A program made the translations under genes and the position numbers. A stretch of DNA of 39,759 nt from assembly GCA_020073375.1 (NCBI GenBank), contig JAIQFG010000049.1:1-39759 (forward strand), read 5' to 3'. Position 1 is the stretch's first letter. Each line of letters begins with the position of its first letter. Positions 31,823 to 39,570 of the stretch are shown piece after piece. Under the pieces are notes generated by a model. It did not search any database and was not told the origin of the DNA. It saw nothing but the letters and a program-made list of their open reading frames with translations. Origin of the DNA: Terriglobia bacterium (lineage in GTDB: Bacteria > Acidobacteriota > Terriglobia > Acidiferrales > UBA7541).

Positions 31823-33241
31823 CTCTTCTGTTTTCACTCTTTGGAAGATCACATCGAAGGGCTTTCTGTAAGTCGGATAAACACTTACAGCATCAACAGT
31901 GCAGTTCGAAAGTACGATTTTAAGCAGTTTGGCTTTTTCCGCTGAATTTTGCTTAAGGTATAGAAAATAGGCCTTATTCGCGAGTTCTAAAATCTTGATG
32001 CTGTTTAATACTCGGTCCGGCTGACTTTGCTCACATCCCTGCAAAGCGAGCAGGACCTGTTGTTCTTCGGTCTGCCACTCGATTGCTTTCCTGCTCCAAA
32101 GCTCCTCTGAGATCTTGCCGTCCAGCTTGTCCGTATAGGCTTGATCGATCCGATTGCGCACCGAGGCCAAACGCTGCTGCAATCGCTCGCCCTGTTGCTT
32201 CCTAATTACTTCTGCGTTCCCTCTATCGCTAAGCAGCGAGGTTTCGAGCTGGGCAAGAATGTTGTCTGGGATGTGAATATCCTTCAAAATCTTGCCCAAA
32301 CGGTCGCCGATTTCCTCCTCGCGGAAGTACGGAAGCTCGCACGGACCGCGATGCCCAGTACACCTGTAATATGTATAGCGATTCTTCTTAATTTCAGCCG
32401 TTATTCTGCACTTGTCGTATGCGCAGTGAAGCATCCCGGAAAACGCAAATTGATGCTTCCCGTATTTTGGCCTGTTATGCCCCTGAAAAACGTCTTGAAC
32501 CTGCTGGAAGAGTTGACTGGAAACAAGCGGTGTATGTGTCCCCTTGTACGTCTTTCCCTCCCAAATAAACAAGCCGGTGTAAAAGGGGTTCTTAAGCGTT
32601 TTTTGCAAGTGGCCCTTGGCATAAACACGGCCAAATTCCACAGCGATTGCTTTGCCCAAAGATGAAAGAGAATGCGTGCCCGTAGCGTAAAGCGCAAAAA
32701 GCTTGCGCGCAATCGGTGCATTTTCAGAATCAACCTCAATCGTGCGTGCCAGCTTATTGTTCCGATAGCCGAGCGGGGGGCGGCTTGGATAGATCCCTTG
32801 TTCGGCCTTCTCCCGCATTCCCTTGCAAACTTCCTCGCGTAAATTGTCGATATAGTTCCTGGCCATCAAAACTTGGATTCCGTGCATGAATTTGGCTTGG
32901 GATTTTGAATCTTTGTTGATAATTTGCCCTTCCTTCGCAAGGTGAATTTCAACCCCCAAGTCTTCCAAAGTGAGGTAATCGCGGAAGTTGCGATAAAGGC
33001 GGTCTGTCTTTTCCACAATCACAATGCGACACTGGGGATTTTTGCGAAGAAACGCAACCATTTCGCCAAACTGCTCTCGACCAGCACACTTGGCGGTTTC
33101 CACGTCCACGAATTCCCGTACTATTCGGAAGCCGGTCCTGGGTGCGTATTCCATAAGCGTTTTGCGTTGTGCGGGGATCGAATATCCTTCGCGCTCTTGG
33201 TCCTTGCTTGAAACACGCGCGTAACTGACAGATTCTTTCAT
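31778..33241 (-). CDS. Large serine recombinase (resolvase/invertase plus recombinase domains)
   Basis: The 487-residue protein has a resolvase catalytic domain at residues 1-150 (SYARVSSKDQEREGYSIPAQ with Ser11 and Arg9, VEKTDRLYRNFRDYLTLED). A recombinase domain follows (PPLGYRNNKLARTIEVDSEN onward). A zinc ribbon holds cysteines in HCAYDKC and YYRCTGHRGPC. A long coiled coil (EVIRKQQGERLQQRLASVRNRID) precedes the tail. These enzymes integrate and excise phages and mobile elements. The last 15 or so codons (RRDSNSRPSGS) are antisense to the tRNA gene, and the TAG lies in its anticodon loop. So the tail may have been created by integration at the tRNA. It overlaps the upstream zinc-ribbon gene by four bases. 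Confidence 0.92.
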   Translation of the reverse strand: MKESVSYARVSSKDQEREGYSIPAQRKTLMEYAPRTGFRIVREFVDVETAKCAGREQFGEMVAFLRKNPQCRIVIVEKTDRLYRNFRDYLTLEDLGVEIHLAKEGQIINKDSKSQAKFMHGIQVLMARNYIDNLREEVCKGMREKAEQGIYPSRPPLGYRNNKLARTIEVDSENAPIARKLFALYATGTHSLSSLGKAIAVEFGRVYAKGHLQKTLKNPFYTGLFIWEGKTYKGTHTPLVSSQLFQQVQDVFQGHNRPKYGKHQFAFSGMLHCAYDKCRITAEIKKNRYTYYRCTGHRGPCELPYFREEEIGDRLGKILKDIHIPDNILAQLETSLLSDRGNAEVIRKQQGERLQQRLASVRNRIDQAYTDKLDGKISEELWSRKAIEWQTEEQQVLLALQGCEQSQPDRVLNSIKILELANKAYFLYLKQNSAEKAKLLKIVLSNCTVDAVSVYPTYRKPFDVIFQRVKTEEWCARRDSNSRPSGS

Positions 33242-33702
33242 TTCTCCGATTCCTCCCGCTTGGAACTTGCGATTACCGCGAGTTCAACTTGCACCGTTTT
33301 AATTTCCGCGTCAACTAATTCAATTGTATTTTCCACATTTGCATCTGCAAAAATTAACGGACGCTTAAAAACTAAATCCTGCCTTTGTAACTTCAATTGT
33401 TGCAAGCGGTTAAGAAGTGCAATGCCATACGATGCGCTCTGTCCGCTTGAAGAAATTAAAATCCCATCCCTGGCTAATTTACGCAAACGTGAGATCCCTA
33501 GTTTTCCGCGCACGAAAAGTTGAATTCCGCATGAATTACAAGTGCAATATGGCTTCTTTGTTTTTGAAATGAGGATTGGGAGACCCGCTCCACACATAGG
33601 GCAGGGGAACTCTTTCCCGATGAGTTCGGGGAAGCCAGCCCACAAAGGGTCCAACGTTACGTTAACGTTGCCTTGGGACTGATCCGGCTTTAGTTTACCC
33701 AT
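33238..33702 (-). CDS. Zinc-ribbon protein translationally coupled to the serine recombinase
   Basis: I recognise no named family in this 154-residue protein. Two cysteine pairs at about residues 34-58 (CPMCG, then CTCNSCG) form a zinc ribbon. A basic helix (LGISRLRKLARDGILI) and a coiled-coil C-terminal half (LLNRLQQLKLQRQDLVFK, VENTIELVDAEIKTVQVELAV) follow. The start is supported by GGAGAAAAAC before the ATG at 33702. Its stop overlaps the recombinase ATG (ATGA), so the two are made together. That suggests an accessory role such as a directionality factor, a DNA-bridging partner, or a regulator of the recombinase, which is inference from position. Confidence 0.75.
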   Translation of the reverse strand: MGKLKPDQSQGNVNVTLDPLWAGFPELIGKEFPCPMCGAGLPILISKTKKPYCTCNSCGIQLFVRGKLGISRLRKLARDGILISSSGQSASYGIALLNRLQQLKLQRQDLVFKRPLIFADANVENTIELVDAEIKTVQVELAVIASSKREESEK

Positions 33703-33827
33703 GTTTTTCTCCTGGACGTGCTTTTCGTGCCCACAAATGTCCGGCCATCGACAATCGCCTTTTCGATTCGGGTAGCGTCACATCGGCGAGTGCACGCAGT
33801 GGCGACTTGGCTGTCACACTGGCTATT

Positions 33828-33917
33828 TCAACGTGGATTTCGGTCATGATCGCGAATCTCCATTTCGTCCCACTCGGCCAAGAGTTCGATTAGCTGGCGC
33901 AATCTGGTAGTTTCCAT
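33828..33917 (-). CDS. Possible very short protein (29 aa) upstream of the recombinase operon
   Basis: METTRLRQLIELLAEWDEME is followed by a short polar tail; it is helical and acidic. It is preceded in another frame by a start-less open stretch (about 33930-34035) ending YYLVISRKQMVAEIKVYLKR, which also looks protein-like. The two may be pieces of a decayed gene. No ribosome binding site is visible. Nothing else convincing lies in the 515-base gap at 33703-34217. Confidence 0.25.
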   Translation of the reverse strand: METTRLRQLIELLAEWDEMEIRDHDRNPR

Positions 33918-34217
33918 AGTGTTCAAGATGGGCCCCTCTTCAGGTAAACCTTGATCTCGGCAACCATTTGTTTTCTGGATATGACTAGGTAATAGGTCCG
34001 AGCAGGTAGTTTCTGCCGGGAGCCGTGACCTTTGGTTTAGCTCTGCTGGCTTCACCGATTGCTATCCTTGGCCCTGCCAAATTGAGCACCGTCAACTGCG
34101 ACAGCGGATATCTGCAATGCAGGACTGGGTAACATGAGAGACCAACCCAATCGTTAAGCAAAGGAAGCGAAAATTAAGTTTCATTTCCGATTGGGAATAA
34201 ATGGGCGGCCCACGGCT

Positions 34218-34901
34218 ATGAGCAAAAGGCGACCTCGGCTGAACTCTGGCCCTCCAGATGGAAGTACCTGGAGGGAAAAGGTGCATCCCTTTTTCATCAA
34301 AATCTCTAAATATCAAAAGAGAGTGTCGCTCTTAACGCGGAGCGGTACCTCTGGTGATCGGGAGGAAGCTGATCGCTTATCGAGGGAAATTCCAGCTGAA
34401 ATCATGCAGGAGGCAGAGAGACTTCACGAGGAGATGAAAGCGGCTGGCAAGATTCGTCACCGCGCTCTCCTCGCTATCTTAGGGGCCGAAAACTATCCTC
34501 CGGGAACTGTGATCTCGCAAGGGGATTACATGTTTCATTGGCTGTGCTGGTTTCGGTATGGCAAGACTGCCGAACAACTAGTACGGGAATATGATTCCGG
34601 GAGTCTTAAGGCTGCGAAGCAGGTGCACAAACTGAGCATGGAGTATGACCAATGGCGGTTTGGCCAGCTTGACCCGAACAATTTGAAATTCAAGACCGAC
34701 GTCGATCACTTTGACCTTATGACTAGTGGCCTCGACCTGGGCCTTGAAAATCTTACCGCCTTGGAACTTTCTAGTTGTTTTGATGAACTCTGCCCTTGTA
34801 GTGGCCCTCACGTTCAAGAGAATCTGGTCAAACTGAGAGCGCGAATCCTGAAGGCGTTTCCGCCTTTATCTGAGGGATCGTCGCCAAAAACAGACCCCTG
34901 A
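34218..34901 (+). CDS. Hypothetical protein (227 aa)
   Basis: I recognise no family. The soluble, charged protein begins with a basic segment (MSKRRPRLNSG) and is helix-rich throughout (EADRLSREIPAEIMQEAERLHEEMKAAGK). A central aromatic stretch (YMFHWLCWFRYGKT) and a late FDELCPCSGPHVQENL segment hold three cysteines. The last could be a minimal metal-binding knot reminiscent of, but not matching, SEC-C motifs. The ATG at 34218 is preferred to an in-frame TTG at 34191. Base composition is lower in GC than the core, consistent with accessory DNA. Repeat copy G follows it. Confidence 0.6.
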   Translation: MSKRRPRLNSGPPDGSTWREKVHPFFIKISKYQKRVSLLTRSGTSGDREEADRLSREIPAEIMQEAERLHEEMKAAGKIRHRALLAILGAENYPPGTVISQGDYMFHWLCWFRYGKTAEQLVREYDSGSLKAAKQVHKLSMEYDQWRFGQLDPNNLKFKTDVDHFDLMTSGLDLGLENLTALELSSCFDELCPCSGPHVQENLVKLRARILKAFPPLSEGSSPKTDP

Positions 34902-34985
34902 CACTTGAAGGGTGGGCTCCCGATCCCACGTACCTCTCCTACGAAAAAGGCGTTCTGGAAACTGGTCACACCTTGCATGGCGCGG

Positions 34986-35020
34986 AATTCCACATTCCGA
35001 TAAGACGACTTATCAGGCGT
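34986..35020 (-). repeat. Family-1 imperfect palindrome, copy G
   Basis: Reverse copy of the CCACATTCCGATAAG type, whose inner arms pair (CCGATAAG, four-base loop, CTTATCAGG). It fills the gap before the membrane-protein gene. Confidence 0.8.
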
Positions 35021-35057
35021 GATCGGGATTTTGCCTGTGTTGTCCGTTACAAGAGCA

Positions 35058-35852
35058 ATGTTTATTGCTATTATCTTCATTCTTACGCTAATGGAACTTC
35101 TGGTACCCGTGCTCTTTGTTGTCGCTCTCGTTGCCGGGGTGTCGCTGTTCACTCCGTACGAAGCCTTCGTCGAAGTCTCGGTAGCCCTCGCCATATTCCT
35201 GGCCGTAGTTGTGGGTTTCTTGATTCATCCAAGAAGGGATATTTACTATGTGCGGACCTCCGTCCGACTAATTGACCCAGACCGCCGCGAAGCTTTAGAG
35301 CACGACTTTTTGGCAGTCAGAGTTGAACTGGTAAGGCTATGGTTGCTGTTTGTGCCTACCATTCTATCCGTCGCAGTTTTCGTGTTTTTCGCAGCGAGCG
35401 GTCCTGCAAAATTCAGTTATTTGAACTGGTTTTTTTCCTCACGTTATGCGTACTTCGTTTTTTCGCTCTGTCTGTATCCGCCCCTGCTCGTTTTTGTGTT
35501 GCTCGTGCTATGGATCGACGAGAGAAGGGTCCTGAGGGACGCCGCGGCGTGCTGCGCAACTTCTTTCCGCATCTATGGCGCGAATGATGTGTGGGGCGGA
35601 CGAGTCGGCTATGCATTTAAGGGAGAACAGGGAGAATACTACGGAGGGGACTGTTTGTACTTTCGGCTTTATCACCCCAGTGAACTCGCGACGATTGTTT
35701 TTCATAACGTCCGAAGACCGGAATTGAACAAAATCGTGATGGGATTCTTGTTTCATCGTCTGACTGTTATGGGGCGTGGTGTTACCGAATTAGATCTGCA
35801 AACAGCGGAGGCTCAGGCCGCCTTGGTGGAGGTTCCACGGCCCGTATCGTAG
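35058..35852 (+). CDS. Hypothetical multi-pass membrane protein (264 aa)
   Basis: I recognise no family. Two N-terminal helices (MFIAIIFILTLMELLVPVLFV and SVALAIFLAVVVGFLIH) come first. A polar loop (RLIDPDRREALEHDFLAVRVEL) follows, then two further helices (LWLLFVPTILSVAVFVFF and YFVFSLCLYPPLLVFVLLVLWI). A cytoplasmic domain of about 110 residues (YGANDVWGGRVGYAFKG ... GGDCLYFRLYHPSELA) ends the protein. The ATG at 35058 is chosen because an in-frame GTG at 35019 lies inside repeat copy G. It is flanked by copies G and H, so it is another single-gene unit. Confidence 0.65.
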   Translation: MFIAIIFILTLMELLVPVLFVVALVAGVSLFTPYEAFVEVSVALAIFLAVVVGFLIHPRRDIYYVRTSVRLIDPDRREALEHDFLAVRVELVRLWLLFVPTILSVAVFVFFAASGPAKFSYLNWFFSSRYAYFVFSLCLYPPLLVFVLLVLWIDERRVLRDAAACCATSFRIYGANDVWGGRVGYAFKGEQGEYYGGDCLYFRLYHPSELATIVFHNVRRPELNKIVMGFLFHRLTVMGRGVTELDLQTAEAQAALVEVPRPVS

Positions 35853-35916
35853 GTGCCGATTCGTGGGCCAGAGTCCGCACGATATGACGGTGGAGACTCG
35901 TGTCTACAAACGGATA

Positions 35917-35952
35917 GAGCCTGTGAAACGGCGTTATCGGAAACTGGGTTTT
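35917..35952 (+). repeat. Family-1 imperfect palindrome, copy H
   Basis: Forward copy with left arm GCCTGTGAAACGG and right arm CGTTATCGGAAACTGG. The outer end of the left arm is degenerate. It sits between the membrane-protein gene and the convergent coiled-coil gene. Confidence 0.75.
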
Positions 35953-36005
35953 CGTACCCCGAGGCTATTTCCGATCTTCCGCCACTCGCCCAATCTGGAG
36001 CAGTA

Positions 36006-36290
36006 TCATTTAGCGTCTCTCGGAAGGTGCCATTGACGACGCTTGTCTTCGGGGCGTCGAGCCGCCTGCGGCTTGCGATCCGGTGGTCCGGGTTGGGACG
36101 GCAAGGTATTGCGCCCCTGATATGACCTTCCAGATTTGTTGGAGTTCTGTGACGCGCTGGCAATGGATTTTACCGTGCTGTTCAATTTTTGCAATTCTTC
36201 TCTAATCAGCCGCAATTCACTTGCGATGTTCTCGGCGGTTTCATCTTTCAAGCTGCCCCCCTTCACTTGCTGCTTGGAGCTAGGCTTCAT
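36006..36290 (-). CDS. Small coiled-coil hypothetical protein (94 aa)
   Basis: I recognise no family. A short basic start (MKPSSKQQVKGGS) leads to a heptad-rich helix (TAENIASELRLIREELQKLNSTVKSIAS) that is likely to oligomerise. A highly basic, proline-rich disordered tail follows (QPGPPDRKPQAARRPEDKRR). The layout suits a nucleic-acid-associated oligomer, which is inference. The ATG at 36290 is preferred to one at 36308. It is bounded by repeat copies H and L and oriented away from the tyrosine recombinase. Confidence 0.5.
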   Translation of the reverse strand: MKPSSKQQVKGGSLKDETAENIASELRLIREELQKLNSTVKSIASASQNSNKSGRSYQGRNTLPSQPGPPDRKPQAARRPEDKRRQWHLPRDAK

Positions 36291-36376
36291 ACAAACTCGC
36301 CTTTCCAAATGACCAGCAGCGCCAATGGGCTTAGTTTACATGGCAGGGAAAGCTTTGGCTGCGGAACTTAACCCGC

Positions 36377-36409
36377 AGCCTGATAAACGGGGGATATCGG
36401 AATATGGCC
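36377..36409 (+). repeat. Family-1 imperfect palindrome, copy L
   Basis: Forward copy with arms GCCTGATAAACGG and GATATCGGAATATGGCC, close to the right-arm type in copy I. It lies 44 bases before the tyrosine recombinase start. Confidence 0.65.
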
Positions 36410-36452
36410 CTGAGGTCGCATTCTTGGTCGGCGGTCTGGAGGCCGCTGACCA

Positions 36453-37409
36453 ATGAACAAAAAACCTGTTCGCTGGAAGCCCAAGCGGGTGCTTCGGCTA
36501 CCAGATTTAGATCACGCCAAAACGGCCGTCTTGAATACTCTGGGCTCGCCAGATTCTGAACGTTCTTATCGATTTGCAATCGACGACTTCGTTGCCTGGT
36601 ATTGCTCCGAGCCAAGACTTGCATTTAACAAAACCGTTGTTCTCCGTTACCGATTACAACTGGAAGCTCGCCGATTATCAGCATCCACGATCAATGTTCG
36701 ACTCGCCGCGGTTCGTCGCTTGGCATACGAAGCAGCTGATAGCGGTTTGCTTAGCCCTGAGCTGGCCGCCAGCATTCGCCGAGTCAGAGGCCCCAAAAAG
36801 CTCGGGGTAAGGATCGGAAACTGGCTTACTGCCACCCAAGGAAAAGCGCTTCTAAGCATTCCAGCCGCCAGCTCGGTTCGGGGCAAGCGTGACTATGCGA
36901 TGTTGGCATTGCTGCTTGGGTGCGGTCTGAGGCGCTCTGAACTGGTCCACTTGACGATGGAGCATTTGCAGCAACGAGAAGAGCATTGGGCCATCATCGA
37001 CATGGTCGGCAAAGGTGGTCACGTGCGAACCGTTCCGATTCCAGCGTGGGTCAAAGAGGCCATCGACATCTGGACCACAAGCGCAAATATCAGGACGGGG
37101 AATCTATTCCGATGTGTAAACAAGACCGGCTCTATATGGGGACAGGGAATCACCGAGAAAGTAGTCTGGTGCATGGTTCGAGAGTGCGCCTCAAAGGCCA
37201 AGATTGAAAGATTGGCGCCCCACGATCTACGGCGGACATGTGCCCGGCTATGCCACGAGTCAGGCGGCGAACTTGAGCAGATCCAGTTCTTGCTGGGGCA
37301 CGTCAGCGTGCAAACTACCGAGCGTTACTTGGGCTGCAAGCAAAAGCTGCGAGAAGCGGTCAATGACAAGATCGGCCTGGAATCCGTTGGAGGCTGCCGT
37401 GGCGGCTGA
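36453..37409 (+). CDS. Tyrosine recombinase/integrase
   Basis: The 318-residue protein has an N-terminal SAM-like core-binding domain at about 20-110 (FAIDDFVAWYCSEPRLAF, TINVRLAAVRRLAYEA). The catalytic domain has all active-site residues: Arg160 in GLRRSEL, Lys187 in GKGGHVR, His257 and Arg260 in HDLRR, His283 in LLGHVS, and the nucleophile Tyr292 in ERYLG. It resembles XerC/D and cassette or phage integrases in size. I do not see the additional alpha-helical insert that marks integron IntI between the HxxR and the GH motifs. An in-frame GGAGG lies ten bases before the ATG. An Smr-domain gene follows on the same strand. Confidence 0.92.
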   Translation: MNKKPVRWKPKRVLRLPDLDHAKTAVLNTLGSPDSERSYRFAIDDFVAWYCSEPRLAFNKTVVLRYRLQLEARRLSASTINVRLAAVRRLAYEAADSGLLSPELAASIRRVRGPKKLGVRIGNWLTATQGKALLSIPAASSVRGKRDYAMLALLLGCGLRRSELVHLTMEHLQQREEHWAIIDMVGKGGHVRTVPIPAWVKEAIDIWTTSANIRTGNLFRCVNKTGSIWGQGITEKVVWCMVRECASKAKIERLAPHDLRRTCARLCHESGGELEQIQFLLGHVSVQTTERYLGCKQKLREAVNDKIGLESVGGCRGG

Positions 37410-37488
37410 CGCTGGCAGGCTGTGTTGCCATATTGCTCAACCCAATGACTGGAATTATCATTGGCCGAAAGGTGCCAGGAGAACGCGC

Positions 37489-37827
37489 ATGGAAGTTGAC
37501 CTACATGGATTCCATCCCTCGCAGATTGTCAGAAGTGGATGGCTCCATAAACTCGTGCAACAAACAGGGGAGATGGGCGAAACGAGGTTGACGCTAATAC
37601 ATGGCCACGGACGCAACCGGGGCATCAGCCCTGGTTTTGTGAACACCAATACTGGGTATTTCGGGCTTTGTATCCGACGTGCTTTGCGCCACGACGAAGA
37701 GTTCCGGCAGTGGATCGTTCGCAGCACGCTCGACTGTAAACTGATGGGCTGCACGTCCGTGAGGCTCAAGCCAAATCCCTCTCCCACGAGGGCAGAGGTT
37801 GATTGCTGGCCCCCTGTAGACGACTAA
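37489..37827 (+). CDS. Smr (MutS2 C-terminal)-like domain protein
   Basis: The 112-residue protein has the two Smr signatures: VDLHGFHPSQI near the start (the LDLHG motif) and LTLIHGHGRNRGISPGFV (the IHGxG motif), ending in an IRRALRHDEEF helix. Smr domains bind branched or nicked DNA or cleave RNA, in MutS2 and stand-alone proteins. The ATG at 37489 follows AGGAGA at six bases, 80 bases after the recombinase stop, so co-transcription is likely. The final 35 residues are basic and have no Smr counterpart. A DNA-structure-binding partner next to a recombinase that would act on folded repeats is suggestive, but this is inference. Confidence 0.78.
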   Translation: MEVDLHGFHPSQIVRSGWLHKLVQQTGEMGETRLTLIHGHGRNRGISPGFVNTNTGYFGLCIRRALRHDEEFRQWIVRSTLDCKLMGCTSVRLKPNPSPTRAEVDCWPPVDD

Positions 37828-37860
37828 GCGCCTCATCCAAATGTCCCTTTTTCTATTGGG

Positions 37861-37896
37861 GGCCATATTCCGATAAGACGTCTATCAGGAGTTGGG
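37861..37896 (-). repeat. Family-1 imperfect palindrome, copy I
   Basis: Reverse copy. GGCCATATTCCGATAAGACG is followed by TCTATCAGGAGTTGG. It lies in the gap between the Smr gene and the flavin oxidoreductase gene. Confidence 0.75.
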
Positions 37897-37960
37897 TCGG
37901 CGAGCGTGATACAGAGAAACGACGCACAGTCATATCGGCGATGTGGGAGACTTATACTCC

Positions 37961-38983
37961 ATGAAGGAAATTGGCTTCCTCTCATTCGGTCACTGGGCAC
38001 CTTCACCGCAGTCGCGAACGCAATCGGGGACCGACGCACTCCTGCAGTCCATTGACCTCGCCGTGGAGGCCGAGCGCCTGGGAATGGACGGAGCGTACTT
38101 TCGTGTTCATCACTTCGCGCAGCAACTAGCATCGCCTTTTCCACTACTCGCGGCGGTTGGTGCTAAGACCCGAAAGATTGAGATTGGTACCGCGGTTATC
38201 GATATGAGGTATGAAAATCCTCATTACATGACGGAGGACGCTGGGGCTGCGGATCTTATCTCCGGCGGACGGCTGCAGTTGGGAATCAGCCGCGGTTCCC
38301 CCGAGCAAGTCATCGATGGTTGGCGCTATTTTGGCTACCGCCCGATGGAAGGCGAGGACGATGAAGGCATGGGCCGAAGACATGCCGAAGAATTTCTGGG
38401 GTTGCTACGCGGAACGGGCTTCGCCAAGCCTAACCCACGTCCAATGTTTACCAATCCTCCGGGACTCCTGCGTCTTGAGCCATACTCCGCGACGTTGCGT
38501 GATCGAATTTGGTGGGGGTCTGCTTCCAACGCGACAGCAGTATGGGCCGCGAAGCTGGGAATGAACCTGCAGTCGTCAACCCTCAAATTCGACGAGACCG
38601 GCGAGCCGCTCCACATCCAACAAGCCGCACAGATTCGCGCCTTTCGCGCAGCCTGGAAGGATGCTGGTCACACGCGTACTCCGCGCATTTCCGTTAGCCG
38701 GAGTATTTTTCCGTTGATTGATGACCATGATCGTCGCTATTTCGGACGCGGTTCTCAGGAAGAGGATACAATCGGGTTCCTTGACGAAAATACAAGGGCG
38801 ATCTTCGGTCGCAGCTACGCTGCCGAGCCAGATATTCTCATCAAGCAGCTTAGGAAAGACAAGGCGATCGAGGAAGCTGACACGCTGTTGCTAACCGTTC
38901 CGAATCAACTAGGCGTCGCCTACAATGTGCATGTCATGGAGGCAATTCTGACTACCGTGGCTCCAGCCCTCGGTTGGCGCTAA
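37961..38983 (+). CDS. LLM-class (luciferase-like) flavin-dependent oxidoreductase
   Basis: The 340-residue protein has a TIM-barrel bacterial-luciferase-like fold. Segments are IGFLSFGHWAP at the start, AVEAERLGMDGAYFRVHHFA, KIEIGTAVIDMRYENPHYMTEDAGAADLISGGRLQLGISRG (the hallmark region), and RIWWGSASNATAVWAAKLGMNL. Such enzymes use reduced FMN or F420 to oxidise small organic compounds. The substrate is not readable. The start at ATG 37961 follows a GTG at 37943 in frame. It stands alone between repeat copies I and J, and is the largest known-function gene of the right arm. Confidence 0.87.
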   Translation: MKEIGFLSFGHWAPSPQSRTQSGTDALLQSIDLAVEAERLGMDGAYFRVHHFAQQLASPFPLLAAVGAKTRKIEIGTAVIDMRYENPHYMTEDAGAADLISGGRLQLGISRGSPEQVIDGWRYFGYRPMEGEDDEGMGRRHAEEFLGLLRGTGFAKPNPRPMFTNPPGLLRLEPYSATLRDRIWWGSASNATAVWAAKLGMNLQSSTLKFDETGEPLHIQQAAQIRAFRAAWKDAGHTRTPRISVSRSIFPLIDDHDRRYFGRGSQEEDTIGFLDENTRAIFGRSYAAEPDILIKQLRKDKAIEEADTLLLTVPNQLGVAYNVHVMEAILTTVAPALGWR

Positions 38984-39106
38984 ATCGCCGCAATATTTAC
39001 TGGGTCGCGTGATGACTGCCGAGTAGCAAAATTGCGAGTAATAATCCGCCTTCACTTTGCCACTGCTGCCTTCGCAAGGGTTGGGCCTGAGAATTCCTCT
39101 TATCGT

Positions 39107-39151
39107 CATGTGGGAGCCAGTTGACGATAAGGCCGTTTCTCAGGACTTGGA
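39107..39151 (-). repeat. Family-1 imperfect palindrome, copy J with outer inverted repeat
   Basis: The reverse-complement core is CCAAGTCCTGAGAA ... TTATCGTCAACTGG, with the CTCCCACAT extension shared with copy C. TTATCGTCA (39100-39108) and TGACGATAA (39122-39130) add a second perfect hairpin. It lies in the 311-base gap at 38984-39295, which otherwise holds no gene I can support. Confidence 0.85.
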
Positions 39152-39295
39152 GGCTGAAATGTCCTATTTGCAAATCTACAGCCTCTTCTTGGATTGCGTG
39201 ATATAACTCCGTGAGAATGGTCAAGGACGTTGGATGAAATCCCGCACGAATACAGGGATCACGAGCACGATCTCGTCCTTGGCGGATTTGCTGTC

Positions 39296-39499
39296 ATGAA
39301 AAAGTATCTTCTTGTGCGCTTGAAAAAGAGATGGCCGATACTTCCTGCGACCGCAATTGCCGCTATTTTTTGGGCCGCCATCAGCACGGCGAAACATGAT
39401 GGCAAGGTTGTTGCTAACATGCTTCTGGCTGCTTGCTTTGCTCTTGTCGTTATTCTATTTCCATTTCGTTGGCGTGGAGAGCACTGGGATACAGACTAG
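39296..39499 (+). CDS. Small two-helix membrane protein (67 aa)
   Basis: I recognise no family. A basic start (MKKYLLVRLKKRW) leads to a hydrophobic helix (ILPATAIAAIFWAAIST). A short charged loop and a second helix (NMLLAACFALVVILFPF) follow, then a polar tail. The positive-inside pattern places both ends in the cytoplasm. An in-frame TTG at 39230 would add 22 residues, so the start is uncertain. It is a single-gene unit between repeat copies J and K. Confidence 0.5.
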   Translation: MKKYLLVRLKKRWPILPATAIAAIFWAAISTAKHDGKVVANMLLAACFALVVILFPFRWRGEHWDTD

Positions 39500-39570
39500 A
39501 ACTATCAAAGCCAGAAATGAGAATGTAGATTCGTAGCGGACCATACCCGGCAGAAGGCAGAGCTTCGGTC

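Noticed and set aside
31500..31823. Reverse-strand open frame beginning with a PERFELPAFWF-type sequence
   Set aside because: It is the antisense translation of the tRNA gene and its truncated copy, a well-known artefact of gene calling over tRNAs.
34104..34132. Possible degenerate family-1 palindrome (CGGATATCTGCAATGCAGGA region)
   Set aside because: Only the CAGGACTGGG part resembles the consensus, and the other arm cannot be aligned with confidence.
38997..39224. Reverse-strand 75-codon open frame starting at a TTG
   Set aside because: Its second half is a translation of repeat copy J and it has no ribosome binding site. The first 24 residues look protein-like but are too short to call.
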